A DNA stretch of 38,922 nt from an uncultured Clostridia bacterium. Lineage in GTDB: Bacteria; Bacillota; Clostridia; Oscillospirales; Butyricicoccaceae. Location of the stretch: contig CAMEZQ010000019.1 of the NCBI GenBank assembly GCA_945947915.1, forward strand, positions 1 to 38,922. Direction: 5' to 3'. This document shows positions 8,242 to 16,113 of the stretch, one piece after another. A program made the translations under genes and the position numbers. The first letter of the stretch is position 1. Each line of letters opens with the position of its first letter. The notes beneath the pieces are model-generated. The model was not told the DNA's origin. It did not search any database and saw only the letters and a list, made by a program, of their open reading frames with translations.

Positions 8242-8306
8242 TGTATGCGCGCTTTGCACTTTGGGTATCTTTGCGGAGCAGCGGCAGTTTTCGCCGGGAA
8301 AGGGGC

Positions 8307-8756
8307 CTATTCTTTTTCCTGACGCCAATGACGCAGCTGCGGCAGCTGGGCTTCAAAATAGGCCCGGGCCTGCTCGGGCGGCCAGTTTTTGCCGGACATG
8401 TGGCCAACCAAGAAGTCGGTTAGTTCTTCCAGGCTGGTATAGACGAATTTTCCGTCGGCATAGCACCATTTGCAGTAGTCTTCGTTGAAGGAGCCGTCGG
8501 GCTCCCGGCTGATCGAAGTGTCGTCCAGCGGCATGCCGCAGCACTGGCAGATCAGGGTCCGCGGCGCGCCCAGCAGGGTGTTGATGGAAACGTCAAACAG
8601 TTTGGACAGCAATTTGAGCGTTTCCGTGTTGGGCACCGTTTCGCCGGTCTCCCAGCGGGAAACGGCCTGCCGGGTGACGAAGACTTTTTCTGCCAGCGCA
8701 TCCTGGGACAACCCATGTTTGGTGCGCAGCGCCAACAGGATCTCTTTTGTTTCCAT
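8307..8756 (-). CDS. XRE-family regulator with C-terminal zinc-ribbon domain
   Basis: 149 aa. Residues 1-62 are an XRE helix-turn-helix (LSQDALAEKVFVTRQAVSRWETGE), and residues 68-145 are a 'putative zinc ribbon' domain with CQCCGMPL and CKWCYADGKF supplying four cysteines, followed by a helical tail (ELTDFLVGHM). Stand-alone versions of the second domain are common in Clostridia; its role is unknown beyond presumed metal binding. The start is the ATG at 8756 behind GAGGTGAAG. A promoter with TTGGAT and TACAAT lies upstream. The combination suggests a transcription factor sensing metal, redox or a small ligand; that is inference. Confidence 0.88.
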   Translation of the reverse strand: METKEILLALRTKHGLSQDALAEKVFVTRQAVSRWETGETVPNTETLKLLSKLFDVSINTLLGAPRTLICQCCGMPLDDTSISREPDGSFNEDYCKWCYADGKFVYTSLEELTDFLVGHMSGKNWPPEQARAYFEAQLPQLRHWRQEKE

Positions 8757-8775
8757 ACATCTTCACCTCACGGAT

Positions 8776-8804
8776 ATTGTAGCATGGACGCCGAAACGAT
8801 CCAA
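8776..8804 (-). promoter_or_regulatory. promoter of the XRE/zinc-ribbon gene
   Basis: Reading the minus strand, TTGGAT (8804-8799), a 17-base spacer and TACAAT (8781-8776), about 20 bases before the ATG. Good spacing and near-consensus hexamers. Confidence 0.6.
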
Positions 8805-8828
8805 GCAACCGGCTGTTGCTTGTCTGCT

Positions 8829-9293
8829 TTACAGCTCCAGCTCCAGACGGTCGATGCGGGAACGCATGCCCATTTTTTCGTAAAAGCCCCGCGCCGATCG
8901 GTTGAAGGCCCAGACGGTCAGCTCCACCCGGTGCAGGCCCAGCGCCCGCGCCCGGGCCGTCATGGCCTCAAAGAGCGCCTTGCCGGCGCCCCGGCCCTGG
9001 AAGGCCGGATCGACCGAGATGTCGTCGATCTCCAGCCACTCTATATCGCGGAAGACCGGATGGTCTTTATAGCCCCGGCGGATGGCGGTGGCCTGGCCGA
9101 CCACGCGGCCCTCGTCCTCGGCCAGCAGGAAGATGGTGCCATTCTCCAGCATGGCGCGGTATCGCTCTTCGGTCATGGCGGTATCGCGGCGGGGGAAGAA
9201 ATCGGGCCGGTTTTCCTGGTGCAGGGCGTAAACGGACTGTTCCAGCGCGGCTGCAGCGGCGTAATCTTCGGGCAGTGCGGGTCGGATCTGCAT
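8829..9293 (-). CDS. GNAT-family N-acetyltransferase
   Basis: 154 aa with a standard GNAT order: MQIRPALPEDYAAAAALEQ at the start, the motif A core VDPAFQGRGAGKALFEAM (the R/Q-x-x-G-x-G/A acetyl-CoA pyrophosphate loop) in the middle, and the closing NRSARGFYEKMGM segment. The substrate is not deducible. I chose the ATG at 9293, preceded by GAGGGG at good spacing, over a TTG seven codons upstream that would overlap that site. It is a single gene between the HTH gene and the divergent DUF2812 gene. Confidence 0.88.
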   Translation of the reverse strand: MQIRPALPEDYAAAAALEQSVYALHQENRPDFFPRRDTAMTEERYRAMLENGTIFLLAEDEGRVVGQATAIRRGYKDHPVFRDIEWLEIDDISVDPAFQGRGAGKALFEAMTARARALGLHRVELTVWAFNRSARGFYEKMGMRSRIDRLELEL

Positions 9294-9378
9294 AAAAACC
9301 CCTCTTTCCTTCAAATTTTGGCAGGTTCTGTAAGAACAGCTTCAATATAGCACAGCGCCGCGTAAAAAGCAACCGCGC

Positions 9379-9407
9379 TTGTGAGGGCCTGCGAAATGTG
9401 ATATAAT
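9379..9407 (+). promoter_or_regulatory. promoter of the DUF2812 gene
   Basis: TTGTGA (9379-9384), 17-base spacer, TATAAT (9402-9407). The ATG at 9445 follows 38 bases downstream. Confidence 0.75.
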
Positions 9408-9444
9408 GCTCGTTAAATCGCGTGGCTGCTGCCGGAGGAATGCC

Positions 9445-10590
9445 ATGAAAAGAAAATATATGCTGCACTACGGAGATTACGCCGTGGGCGAGAATGAAAA
9501 TCTATATACCGAAATGGCCGCGAAGGGCTGGCGCCTGGTCCGGCGCGGCCGGCGGCTGAGCCGGTTTGAACCGGATGAAAGCGTGCGCAGACTGCGCTGC
9601 CGCATCCGGCTCATCAGCCCCGACCTTTTGCCGGAGGGGGAGCTGCCGGCCGACCAGGCGGCCCGGTGCGCCCAAAGCGGCTGGCGGTACGTCACCCACT
9701 GCGGCCTGGTCCACGTCTTCTGCGGCCCGGCCAAAAAGAAGCTGCCGCCCCTTTACGACCGGCCTGAGCAGCAGGCAGCCACCCGGCGGGCGCTGCGCCG
9801 CGAGGCGGTCTCCGGCTTTGTGGTCGGCCTGCTGGGCGTGCTGGCGGCGGCCTTCTGCTTTTCGGCCATGCCGGGCATGAACAAATGGCTGATGTATCCC
9901 GAATGGCTGTTGCTGGTCGTGTATATCCTGGCCTGTCTGATCGGTTCGGCGGCCTATGGGGCCACGCGCACCATGGTGCTGTACCGGCAGCTGGCCCGCG
10001 GCGGGACCGTCGACCACAGCGCCAAGGGGCATCCGGAGGCCCGGCGCGTGGGCTTGTTCGCGCTGACTGCCGTGGGGGTCATGCTGTGCCTGCTGCTGCT
10101 CACCACCCTGCTGGGCAGTGCGGAATATGACATGCCGGCCACGCCCGACGGGCCCTATCTGACCCTCGCGCAGCTGGGCTGGGAAGGCGTGCGGACCGAC
10201 GACGCCGGGCAGGCGGCACGGGTCACCCATGTGGACAATCTCGCCGCCGAGATCTGGGATACCTACGAATGTCTGCAGCTGCCGGGAGAAGACGGCGAGG
10301 TATGGATGTATATGACGGTCTACCGTCTCAAGGCCGGCTTCCTGGCGGGGCAGATGCCCGGATATTTGGCCGGCAGCGCCGTTTTTGATACGGAACTGAG
10401 CCAGTATGTCCCCGTGGAGGTTCCGGGGCTGGATGCCGCGTGGATGGGCAGCCGCGGATTGGAGTATATCGCCGTGCGCGGCAGCATGGCATGGCAGATC
10501 ATTTATGCCGATCCCGGCGTTTTTGGGCCGGCGGAGCAGCCGCGGCAGGACGTGCTGGCCGCGCTGGCCGGCGCGGTGGCTGCACAATAA
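9445..10590 (+). CDS. DUF2812-containing membrane protein
   Basis: 381 aa. The N-terminal domain (MKRKYMLHYGDYAVGENENL, then EMAAKGWRLVRRGRRLSRFE) has the aromatic pattern of DUF2812, a Firmicute membrane-associated domain of unknown function. Two transmembrane helices follow around residues 125-180, and a third, strongly hydrophobic one lies near 200-220 (GLFALTAVGVMLCLLLLTTL). The C-terminal ~160 residues are a soluble, probably extracytoplasmic domain. The ATG at 9445 has CGGAGG in front; an upstream in-frame ATG at 9406 overlaps the -10 box and is rejected. DUF2812 proteins often pair with PadR regulators, but none is here. Confidence 0.8.
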   Translation: MKRKYMLHYGDYAVGENENLYTEMAAKGWRLVRRGRRLSRFEPDESVRRLRCRIRLISPDLLPEGELPADQAARCAQSGWRYVTHCGLVHVFCGPAKKKLPPLYDRPEQQAATRRALRREAVSGFVVGLLGVLAAAFCFSAMPGMNKWLMYPEWLLLVVYILACLIGSAAYGATRTMVLYRQLARGGTVDHSAKGHPEARRVGLFALTAVGVMLCLLLLTTLLGSAEYDMPATPDGPYLTLAQLGWEGVRTDDAGQAARVTHVDNLAAEIWDTYECLQLPGEDGEVWMYMTVYRLKAGFLAGQMPGYLAGSAVFDTELSQYVPVEVPGLDAAWMGSRGLEYIAVRGSMAWQIIYADPGVFGPAEQPRQDVLAALAGAVAAQ

Positions 10591-10605
10591 AATATACGGC
10601 CAGGC

Positions 10606-10640
10606 AAAAAAGCGGCGCGTTTGGAACGCGCCGCTTTTTC
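10606..10640. terminator. bidirectional intrinsic terminator
   Basis: GCGGCGCG (10612-10619) pairs with CGCGCCGC, flanked by six A and five T. It lies between the convergent DUF2812 and HTH genes and can stop both. Confidence 0.85.
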
Positions 10641-10662
10641 GTATGCCGGAAGCAAGACCGGT

Positions 10663-11250
10663 TCAGAACAGGTTTTCATAAACGTGCAGGCCGTGGCAGC
10701 CGCAGTAGAGATAGAGGGTGCCGCCGCGCAGCAGGGGAAAGCTGACGGCGCTTTCCTGCTCGGGATACAGGCGCCGCAGATAGACGGTGTCGTAGCGCAC
10801 CCAGGCGGCGAAGGTCAGTGCGTGGGTCTTTTCCATGGGGTGGTCGAAGGTGATATAGGTGGAGAGGTCGATCTCCCGGGCCTGTACGGCCGGCGCGTTT
10901 TCCGCGGTGGGGATCAGCGGCTCCAGCCGGCGTCCGCAGCAGGAGAGGGAGGCGTTGGAGGTGCTGAACAGGATATTGCCGCAGTGCGGGCAGACGTAAA
11001 AGCGCACGCGGCGGATATTGCCGGTGTCGGGCCGGTTTTTGCGGATCTCTCCCTCCATGAGGTCGGCCATATCGACCCCCAGAATGACCGAAAGATCGTT
11101 CCAAAGCGACAGGTCGGGGCATCCGAGACCGCACTCCCATTTGCTGATGGTTTTATTGCTGACCCCCAGCGCGTCGGCCAGGTTCTGCTGGGTCAGCCCT
11201 TTTTCACGGCGCAGGCCGGCGATCAGCCGGCCGATCTTTGCGCAATCCAT
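10663..11250 (-). CDS. XRE-family regulator with zinc-ribbon and C-terminal ligand-like domain
   Basis: 195 aa. The N-terminal HTH (IGRLIAGLRREKGLTQQNLA, then VSNKTISKWECGLGCPDLSL) is canonical. A zinc ribbon (CPHCGNILF...SCCGRRL, around residues 85-110) follows, then an ~80-aa beta-rich region reminiscent of desulfoferrodoxin-like folds (HPMEKTHALTFAAW... YLYCGCHGLHVYENL). In this family the C-terminus is thought to bind a metal or a small ligand; nothing more specific can be read. The ATG at 11250 follows a good AAAGGAGGAATC site. It is the second HTH + zinc-ribbon fusion within 3 kb; the two are unrelated outside the HTH. Confidence 0.85.
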   Translation of the reverse strand: MDCAKIGRLIAGLRREKGLTQQNLADALGVSNKTISKWECGLGCPDLSLWNDLSVILGVDMADLMEGEIRKNRPDTGNIRRVRFYVCPHCGNILFSTSNASLSCCGRRLEPLIPTAENAPAVQAREIDLSTYITFDHPMEKTHALTFAAWVRYDTVYLRRLYPEQESAVSFPLLRGGTLYLYCGCHGLHVYENLF

Positions 11251-11410
11251 GATGATTCCTCCTTTGGCGGCCTTATTTGGCCGGCGGAAGCCCTGCCGAG
11301 GCCGCGGAGCCGCCGGCCGCAGCGTCGGCTCCCTTCTGACAGCTTACGGCAAACGGCCGACAAAAGCAATCCATGCTCCGCAGATATGCCAAAGGCTTGC
11401 CGCTTGGAAT

Positions 11411-11449
11411 AGAAAAAAGCATCTGTATCGGGGGCGATACAGATGCCGG
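11411..11449 (-). terminator. terminator of the DegV gene
   Basis: On the minus strand GCATCTGTATCG pairs with its complement around a CCCC loop, followed by a T-run (A-run 11413-11418 on +). It lies just downstream of the DegV stop. The ~160 bases between it and the next gene hold nothing I can name. Confidence 0.85.
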
Positions 11450-11470
11450 TGGATCTTGTCGGCACGCCGG

Positions 11471-12385
11471 TCAGCCGGCGAATTTTTCTCCGGCCGGGGC
11501 CAGCAGGCTGCGGCAGTCGAGATAGCCGGTCTCGTCGAGCTGCCGGATGCATCCGATGGCGACGGCGCCCGGGCCGACGTGGCAGGCGATATTGAGGGCC
11601 AGGGGGTCCAGCAGGACCTGCCGGCCGGGGAAGCGGGCCTGGATCTCCTTCTGCCAGACGGCGGCTTCGGCGTCGGAACAGGTATAGGCGCCGCGGATGT
11701 AGGCCCGGTGGCCGAGGAAACGATGCTCCACGTCGTTCTGAACGGCATCCAGCATGGTGGCCTTGGCCGCCTTCATGCCGCGGACCTTGGCAAACGCGTC
11801 CAGCCGCTCGCCCTGGATCTGCAGCACCGGCTTGATGTTGAGCACGGTGCCGATGGAAGCGGCAGCCGGGGTGATGCGTCCGCCTTTTTTGAGGTATTTG
11901 AGGGTGTCGACGGTAATGTAGATGGAGGCCTCCAGGGCGTCGCGCTCCAGAATACGGCGGATCTCCCGGGCCGACGCCCCCTCCCGGGCCAGCGTGACGG
12001 CCTCGATGACGGCCTGCTTGAGGGTCCAGGAGATGCGTTTGTTGTCGACGACCTCCACCCTGCCCTCATATTCGGCGGCCAGCTGGACAGCCGTATGGCA
12101 GGCGGTGCTCAGGCCGGAGGTGAGGGGGATATAGACGACCTCGTCATAGCTGCGCAGCGCGCGGTTCCAGGTCTCGGCGATGTCAAACAGGGCCGGCTGG
12201 GAGGTGCGGACGTCAGCGCCGCGCTGCAGGCAGGCGTAGAAATCTTCGTGGCTCAGGTTGACCCCTTCGTAATAGAGCTCACCATCGATAAAGAAGGGCA
12301 TGGGGATGACTTCCACGCCCAGGATGGCCGCCTGCTGCCGGGTGATGCCGCTGGTGCTGTCGGTGATGACGGCGACGTTGCTCAT
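11471..12385 (-). CDS. DegV-family fatty-acid-binding protein
   Basis: 304 aa with all DegV landmarks: VAVITDSTSGI at the N-terminus, VIPMPFFIDGELYYEGVNLS, the signature TSQPALFD near residue 80, PLTSGLSTACHTA near 127, and the C-terminal HVGPGAVAIGCI. DegV/FakB proteins bind a fatty acid and present it to the kinase FakA in the phospholipid-synthesis pathway of Gram-positives; whether this paralogue has a FakA partner cannot be seen here. The start at 12385 has AGAAGGAGC in front. Upstream on this strand is a TATCAT -10 element inside the inverted repeat ATGCTAT..ATAGCAT (12462-12480), a possible operator. Confidence 0.92.
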   Translation of the reverse strand: MSNVAVITDSTSGITRQQAAILGVEVIPMPFFIDGELYYEGVNLSHEDFYACLQRGADVRTSQPALFDIAETWNRALRSYDEVVYIPLTSGLSTACHTAVQLAAEYEGRVEVVDNKRISWTLKQAVIEAVTLAREGASAREIRRILERDALEASIYITVDTLKYLKKGGRITPAAASIGTVLNIKPVLQIQGERLDAFAKVRGMKAAKATMLDAVQNDVEHRFLGHRAYIRGAYTCSDAEAAVWQKEIQARFPGRQVLLDPLALNIACHVGPGAVAIGCIRQLDETGYLDCRSLLAPAGEKFAG

Positions 12386-12583
12386 AATTCTTGCTCCTTC
12401 TGTATACAGGCCGCCGAAGCGGCACGCGCCTGTGAAAGGGCGCGGGGTGTTTGTGTTTATGCTATTTATGATAGCATGTATTTTTGCCGGCCGGCAAGTA
12501 AACGAAATCTAAACAAAAAATTTATACAGGCCGGAAGCCGGAAAAAGCCTGCCGCGGCAGACTGTCCATCGGTCGCGGGATAT

Positions 12584-12591
12584 GGTATAAT
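12584..12591 (+). promoter_or_regulatory. extended -10 promoter of the DUF1624 gene
   Basis: TGGTATAAT (TATAAT at 12586-12591) with an extended -10 TG and no clear -35. It is 64 bases before the TTG start of the next gene. Confidence 0.55.
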
Positions 12592-12654
12592 AAAGCAACT
12601 GCTGAACGGCCGGACGTCTGCCCGGCCGGCGGCGAAGAGAAAGGCGGGAGAGCT

Positions 12655-13401
12655 TTGATCGCGCAGCGCAAACGATATCATATGCTGGATCTGATCCGCG
12701 GCCTGGCCCTGTGCAGCATGATGCTTTATCATGCGGCCTGGGACCTGGTCTGGCTGTTGGGCGTCGACTGGCCCTGGTACAGCGGCCGCGGCGCCTTTGT
12801 GTGGCAGCAGGCGACCTGCTGGACCTTTATCCTCCTGTCGGGCTTCTGTGCCCCCATGAGCCGCAGCGGCGGGCGGCGCGGGCTGCTGGTTTTCGGCTGC
12901 GGCTGGGCGATCACCCTCTGTATGGAGCTGTTTTCCCCTGCAACGCCCAATTATTTCGGCATTCTGGTTCTGCTGGGCAGTGCCATGCTGCTGACCTGGG
13001 CGATGCGGCAGCCCCTGCGGAAGCTGCCGGCCGGTCCGGCGGCCCTTCTTTCATTCGGCCTGTTTCTGGCCACCCGCTGGGTCTCCCGGGGCCGGATCGG
13101 CTGGGGACGGCTGTCGGCCGCGCTGCCGCCGGCCCTCTACGCCAATGATTTTACGGCCTTTCTGGGCTTCCCGCCGCGGGGGTTTTATTCCACCGATTAT
13201 TTTCCCCTGGTGCCCTGGTTTTTCCTCTTTCTCACCGGGTATTTCCTGCATTTTTTGGCCCGGCGGCAGGGCTGGCTGGAACGCCTGCCCGATCTGCGGG
13301 CGCCGGTGCTCAACTGGCTGGGGCGCCGCTCTCTGCCGGTGTATATGCTCCATCAGCCGGTCATTCTGGCGCTGCTGTGGATCGGCTTCCGGCTGTTTTG
13401 A
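12655..13401 (+). CDS. DUF1624 / heparan-alpha-glucosaminide acetyltransferase-like membrane protein
   Basis: 248 aa with about seven transmembrane helices. The N-terminus carries the family hallmark: LDLIRGLALCSMMLYHAAWDL, with the conserved R-G and H. A late WLGRRSLPVYMLHQP segment with its H-Q-P is the second conserved block. The family transfers acyl groups from the cytoplasmic CoA side to an external sugar, but bacterial substrates are unknown. The start is a TTG at 12655 preceded by GGCGGGAG; no closer ATG fits the first conserved block. It probably forms a short operon with the following acetyltransferase-ASCH and C39-like genes. Confidence 0.85.
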   Translation: MIAQRKRYHMLDLIRGLALCSMMLYHAAWDLVWLLGVDWPWYSGRGAFVWQQATCWTFILLSGFCAPMSRSGGRRGLLVFGCGWAITLCMELFSPATPNYFGILVLLGSAMLLTWAMRQPLRKLPAGPAALLSFGLFLATRWVSRGRIGWGRLSAALPPALYANDFTAFLGFPPRGFYSTDYFPLVPWFFLFLTGYFLHFLARRQGWLERLPDLRAPVLNWLGRRSLPVYMLHQPVILALLWIGFRLF

Positions 13402-13441
13402 ATCCCATATCCCTTTTATTTTCTGATCAAGGAGTGATTTT

Positions 13442-14401
13442 ATGCTCAATACCGACCGTTTGACTGTCCGGCCGTTTGCGCCTGAGATGGCGGAGGCCCT
13501 GAGCCGGCTGTCCGTGGAGGCCGATAACCGCCGATTTCTGCCCGATGAGGTCTGGGAAACGCCGGAGGCCGCCGCCCGCGTCATCGATCTCTTTATGGAC
13601 GAATACCAGTATGACCGCGGCCCGCTGGTCTACGCCGTCACGCTGCCCGACGGCACCTATATCGGTCATGTGGAGGCGGCTGTGACCTCAGACGGCTGCT
13701 GGGAGGCCGGCGTGCATATCGGCGCCGACTACGGCGGCCGCGGCTACGGCGCCGAGGCGCTGGGCGTCTTTTTGCCCTGGATCTGCGACCGGCTGGCGCT
13801 GGATGAGATCCTGGGCATCTGCGTGGAGGAAAATATTGCTTCCTGGAAGACTCTGGAGAAATGCGGCTTCCAGCTGGAATTCCGGGGTGAGGGGCGTTAT
13901 CAGGGCTTTCTGCGTCCCATTCGCCGCTATGTCTGGCGGCCGGCTTCCCAGATCGACATTGACGTTTTCTGGCAGGATTTCGTCCGCCGGGAGGGCCTGC
14001 ACCCCAGGACACCTTATAAAGAGGCCTTCTGCTTTGACGAATCGGATGCCGGCGAAAGGCTGCTGGGCCTGGTGTTGGACGGCAGAAAGACGGCCACCTG
14101 CTCCAGCATGGAATACTGGAAATGGCTGGAGGAAACGCCGCCGGAGCCGGGGGATTTCTCCATCATCACGGACCGCGCGGGATGTCCCCGATGCGTTATT
14201 GAAACCATGGAGGTCCATCCGGCGGCCCTCAACGCTGTGCCCTGGGAGCTGGCCCGGCTGGAAGGGGAGGATGAATGCCTTGAAAGCTGGCGGCAAAAGC
14301 ACAACGCCTGGTTCGCCGAAGAAGCCCGGCGCCTGCGGTATGATTTCCGGGAGGACCAGGAGGTCATTCTGGAAGTCTTTGAAGTCGTCTGGAAGGGGTG
14401 A
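13442..14401 (+). CDS. GNAT acetyltransferase fused to an ASCH domain
   Basis: 319 aa. Residues 1-165 are a RimJ/RimL-like GNAT domain (TDRLTVRPF at the start, the acetyl-CoA loop YGGRGYGAEAL near 96-106, ENIASWKTLEKCGF near 130-145). Residues ~175-319 are an ASCH domain: LVLDGRKTATCSSM with the G-R-K-T-A-T signature, then FSIITDRAG, and the tail LEGEDECLESWRQKHNAWF. ASCH domains resemble PUA RNA-binding folds; some single-domain versions are amidohydrolases acting on N4-acetylcytidine. An acetyltransferase and a possible de-acetylating or RNA-binding domain in one chain is unusual. The ATG follows AAGGAGTGATTTT. Confidence 0.88.
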   Translation: MLNTDRLTVRPFAPEMAEALSRLSVEADNRRFLPDEVWETPEAAARVIDLFMDEYQYDRGPLVYAVTLPDGTYIGHVEAAVTSDGCWEAGVHIGADYGGRGYGAEALGVFLPWICDRLALDEILGICVEENIASWKTLEKCGFQLEFRGEGRYQGFLRPIRRYVWRPASQIDIDVFWQDFVRREGLHPRTPYKEAFCFDESDAGERLLGLVLDGRKTATCSSMEYWKWLEETPPEPGDFSIITDRAGCPRCVIETMEVHPAALNAVPWELARLEGEDECLESWRQKHNAWFAEEARRLRYDFREDQEVILEVFEVVWKG

Positions 14402-14405
14402 GAGG

Positions 14406-15086
14406 ATGGAGCACGCGCTGCGTCACCCCTATCTTCGCGTCAGAGGCCCGGGCGGCGTCACCTACGGCGGCAGCCAGCGCCGCGGGCGGGCCGCACATAT
14501 GCGCAGGTGGGGCTGCGGCGTCATCGCCGCCGCCGATCTGATGCTCTATCTCAGCCTGCACCGGCCCGGCTGCCGGGGCACGCTCTTTGCTGGCGCGCCT
14601 CCGGCAGAGGAGATCGATCTGGACTGGTACAACGACCGTGCCGACCGCCTGCGCCGGCGTTGGCTGCCGGTCATTCCCTGGCACGGCATCAACGGTCTGG
14701 CACTGGCCTTTGGCGTCAGCGTCTGCCTGCGTCGGCAGGGTATTCCGCTGCACGCCCGGTGGGGCGTGCGTCCCGGCAGGCTGTGGGCACGCATCGACCG
14801 GCTGCTGGATGCCGACATCCCGGTCGTTCTCAGCATCGGCGGCGGGTTCCCCTGCTTTTGGAAAAAAGACCGGCTGCCGCTTTATCCCGCGCCGGAGAAG
14901 TGCGCGCCGGCCGCCCGCACCAGCGCCCATTACGTCATCGTCACCGGGGCCGATGAAAACTGGCTGCGTATCTCCTCCTGGGGGCGGTGCTATTATATAA
15001 ACAAAGCCGAGTATTGTCTTTACACCGAACGCTGCAGCGCCGGGCTGCTGTGCAATATCCTGGATATACGGGGGCAGGGTCTGTGA
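14406..15086 (+). CDS. C39-like cysteine peptidase-fold protein
   Basis: 226 aa, starting at the ATG five bases after the preceding stop, with AAGGGGTGAGAGG as ribosome site. It carries RRWGCGVIAAADLMLYLSL (the G-C-G cysteine and helix of C39/papain-like proteins) near residue 36 and TSAHYVIVTGADENWLRI near 170-188, the His strand followed by the acidic loop and SSWG that close the active site of C39_2 proteins. No signal peptide is visible, so it may act in the cytoplasm. Relatives are usually annotated as hypothetical. The peptidase call rests on motif order and is moderate in confidence. Confidence 0.6.
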   Translation: MEHALRHPYLRVRGPGGVTYGGSQRRGRAAHMRRWGCGVIAAADLMLYLSLHRPGCRGTLFAGAPPAEEIDLDWYNDRADRLRRRWLPVIPWHGINGLALAFGVSVCLRRQGIPLHARWGVRPGRLWARIDRLLDADIPVVLSIGGGFPCFWKKDRLPLYPAPEKCAPAARTSAHYVIVTGADENWLRISSWGRCYYINKAEYCLYTERCSAGLLCNILDIRGQGL

Positions 15087-15157
15087 GCATCCGGCGGAAG
15101 CCCGGAAAAATCAACAGGCGCTGTCTGATCTGTGCTTTTTTGCCAATGCAGATGGGA

Positions 15158-15192
15158 ACAAAAAAAGAGCAAGGCATATGCAGCCCTGCTCC
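15158..15192 (-). terminator. terminator of the DUF6440 gene
   Basis: GAGCAAGGC (from 15167) and GCCCTGCTC-type arms form a hairpin ending at 15191. On the minus strand it is followed by seven T. Confidence 0.7.
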
Positions 15193-15233
15193 CATCGGTC
15201 GGTATGCGCCGCTGCGCGCGGCAAACCGGAATT

Positions 15234-15419
15234 TTATTTCTGGATCACAACTTTTCCCTCGGAATCAAGAAGCGGGGTCATACCGCCGGCATAGCCCGCT
15301 TTCCAAACCAGGTAATGGACACCGGTTTCTTTATCCACAAGGATCTGCCGCATGCCGGCGTCTTTCATTTGGGACCCGTCGGTGAATACGACCGTAAATC
15401 TTTCTTCTTTTTTCTCCAT
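15234..15419 (-). CDS. DUF6440-like small protein (61 aa)
   Basis: A small beta-rich protein (FTVVFTDGSQMKDAGMRQIL, then VDKETGVHYLVWKAGYAGG, MTPLLDSEGKVV). I recognise it as DUF6440, widespread in gut Firmicutes and of unknown function. I start it at the ATG at 15419, eight bases after GGAGGG, not at a TTG two codons upstream. It is a monocistronic unit with its own terminator. Confidence 0.8.
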   Translation of the reverse strand: MEKKEERFTVVFTDGSQMKDAGMRQILVDKETGVHYLVWKAGYAGGMTPLLDSEGKVVIQK

Positions 15420-15682
15420 TTTCAATACCCTCCATTCAGTATTTCCGTCGATCGCGGTCTGCCAAACGGCTTTATTGTTTATATAAACGGAAAATCCGGC
15501 AGAAAGTTCCGGATCATAGCTGTATCACAGCATATTTCCGGCGCTTGTCTTACCCAAGAGATCAAATTTACGCTTTTATCAGACGGATATACCCGGTGCA
15601 GAATGGCGTTTGCGAAAAAACATATTTTTGCTCGTCCATCTTCATTTCAGACAGAGATAAACAAAAAAGGAGGCTGACTGGA

Positions 15683-15964
15683 ATGCCAGTTGGAATTATT
15701 GTCAATGTATTGGCCGTGGCTCTGGCGGCGCTGCCGCAGCTGGCGGTTTTCCTGCTGCTCTTTTTTGGAGCCAGACTGATCCTGCCGCTTGCCACGCCGG
15801 TCATGATCGCGGATTTCAAGGCCTGCGGCGGCTTCCTGCTGCTGGCTACGGCGTTCCGCGTGGCCAAGATCCGGGAGTTCCCCATTGCCGACATGATTCC
15901 GGCCATGGTCCTGGCCATGCCCATGAGCTGGCTGTGGGTGCAGTATATCGCCCCTCTTCTCTGA
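15683..15964 (+). pseudogene. DUF554 membrane protein with an internal in-frame deletion
   Basis: The first ~15 residues (MPVGIIVNVLAVAL) are the conserved N-terminus of DUF554 proteins. The frame then passes straight into what is normally the C-terminal third (ADFKACGGFLLLATAFRVAKI, then IREFPIADMIPAMVL). A normal DUF554 protein has ~225-240 residues and six or seven membrane helices; here 93 residues and about three helices remain, so ~140 internal residues are gone without a frameshift. The ribosome site AAGGAGGC and the stop are intact. It may still be translated but should not function as the family does. Alternatively the locus is mis-assembled. Confidence 0.75.
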
Positions 15965-15984
15965 GGGACGCTGTCCGGGCGCGC

Positions 15985-16013
15985 TTTACTTCTGCGGCAT
16001 CTTTCGGTATAAT
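15985..16013 (+). promoter_or_regulatory. promoter of the EamA transporter gene
   Basis: TTTACT (15985-15990), 17-base spacer, TATAAT (16008-16013). Just downstream lies the symmetric AGATCC..GGATCT, which could be an operator or a leader hairpin. Confidence 0.65.
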
Positions 16014-16113
16014 GGGCCTGTGTCAGATCCTTGTCACGGATCTGTATGCTTTGTTCGCGCGCTGGCCGGACCGGGCGCGGACAAAAAGGAATCAAGTGGG
16101 AGATTAAGAGAAT

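Noticed and set aside
10621..11412. 263-codon plus-strand frame
   Set aside because: Starts inside a terminator and runs antisense to the HTH/zinc-ribbon gene.
11018..12658. 546-codon plus-strand frame
   Set aside because: It lies opposite the DegV gene and the second HTH gene, both with clear motifs and ribosome sites; composition is Ala/Gly/Asp repeat-like.
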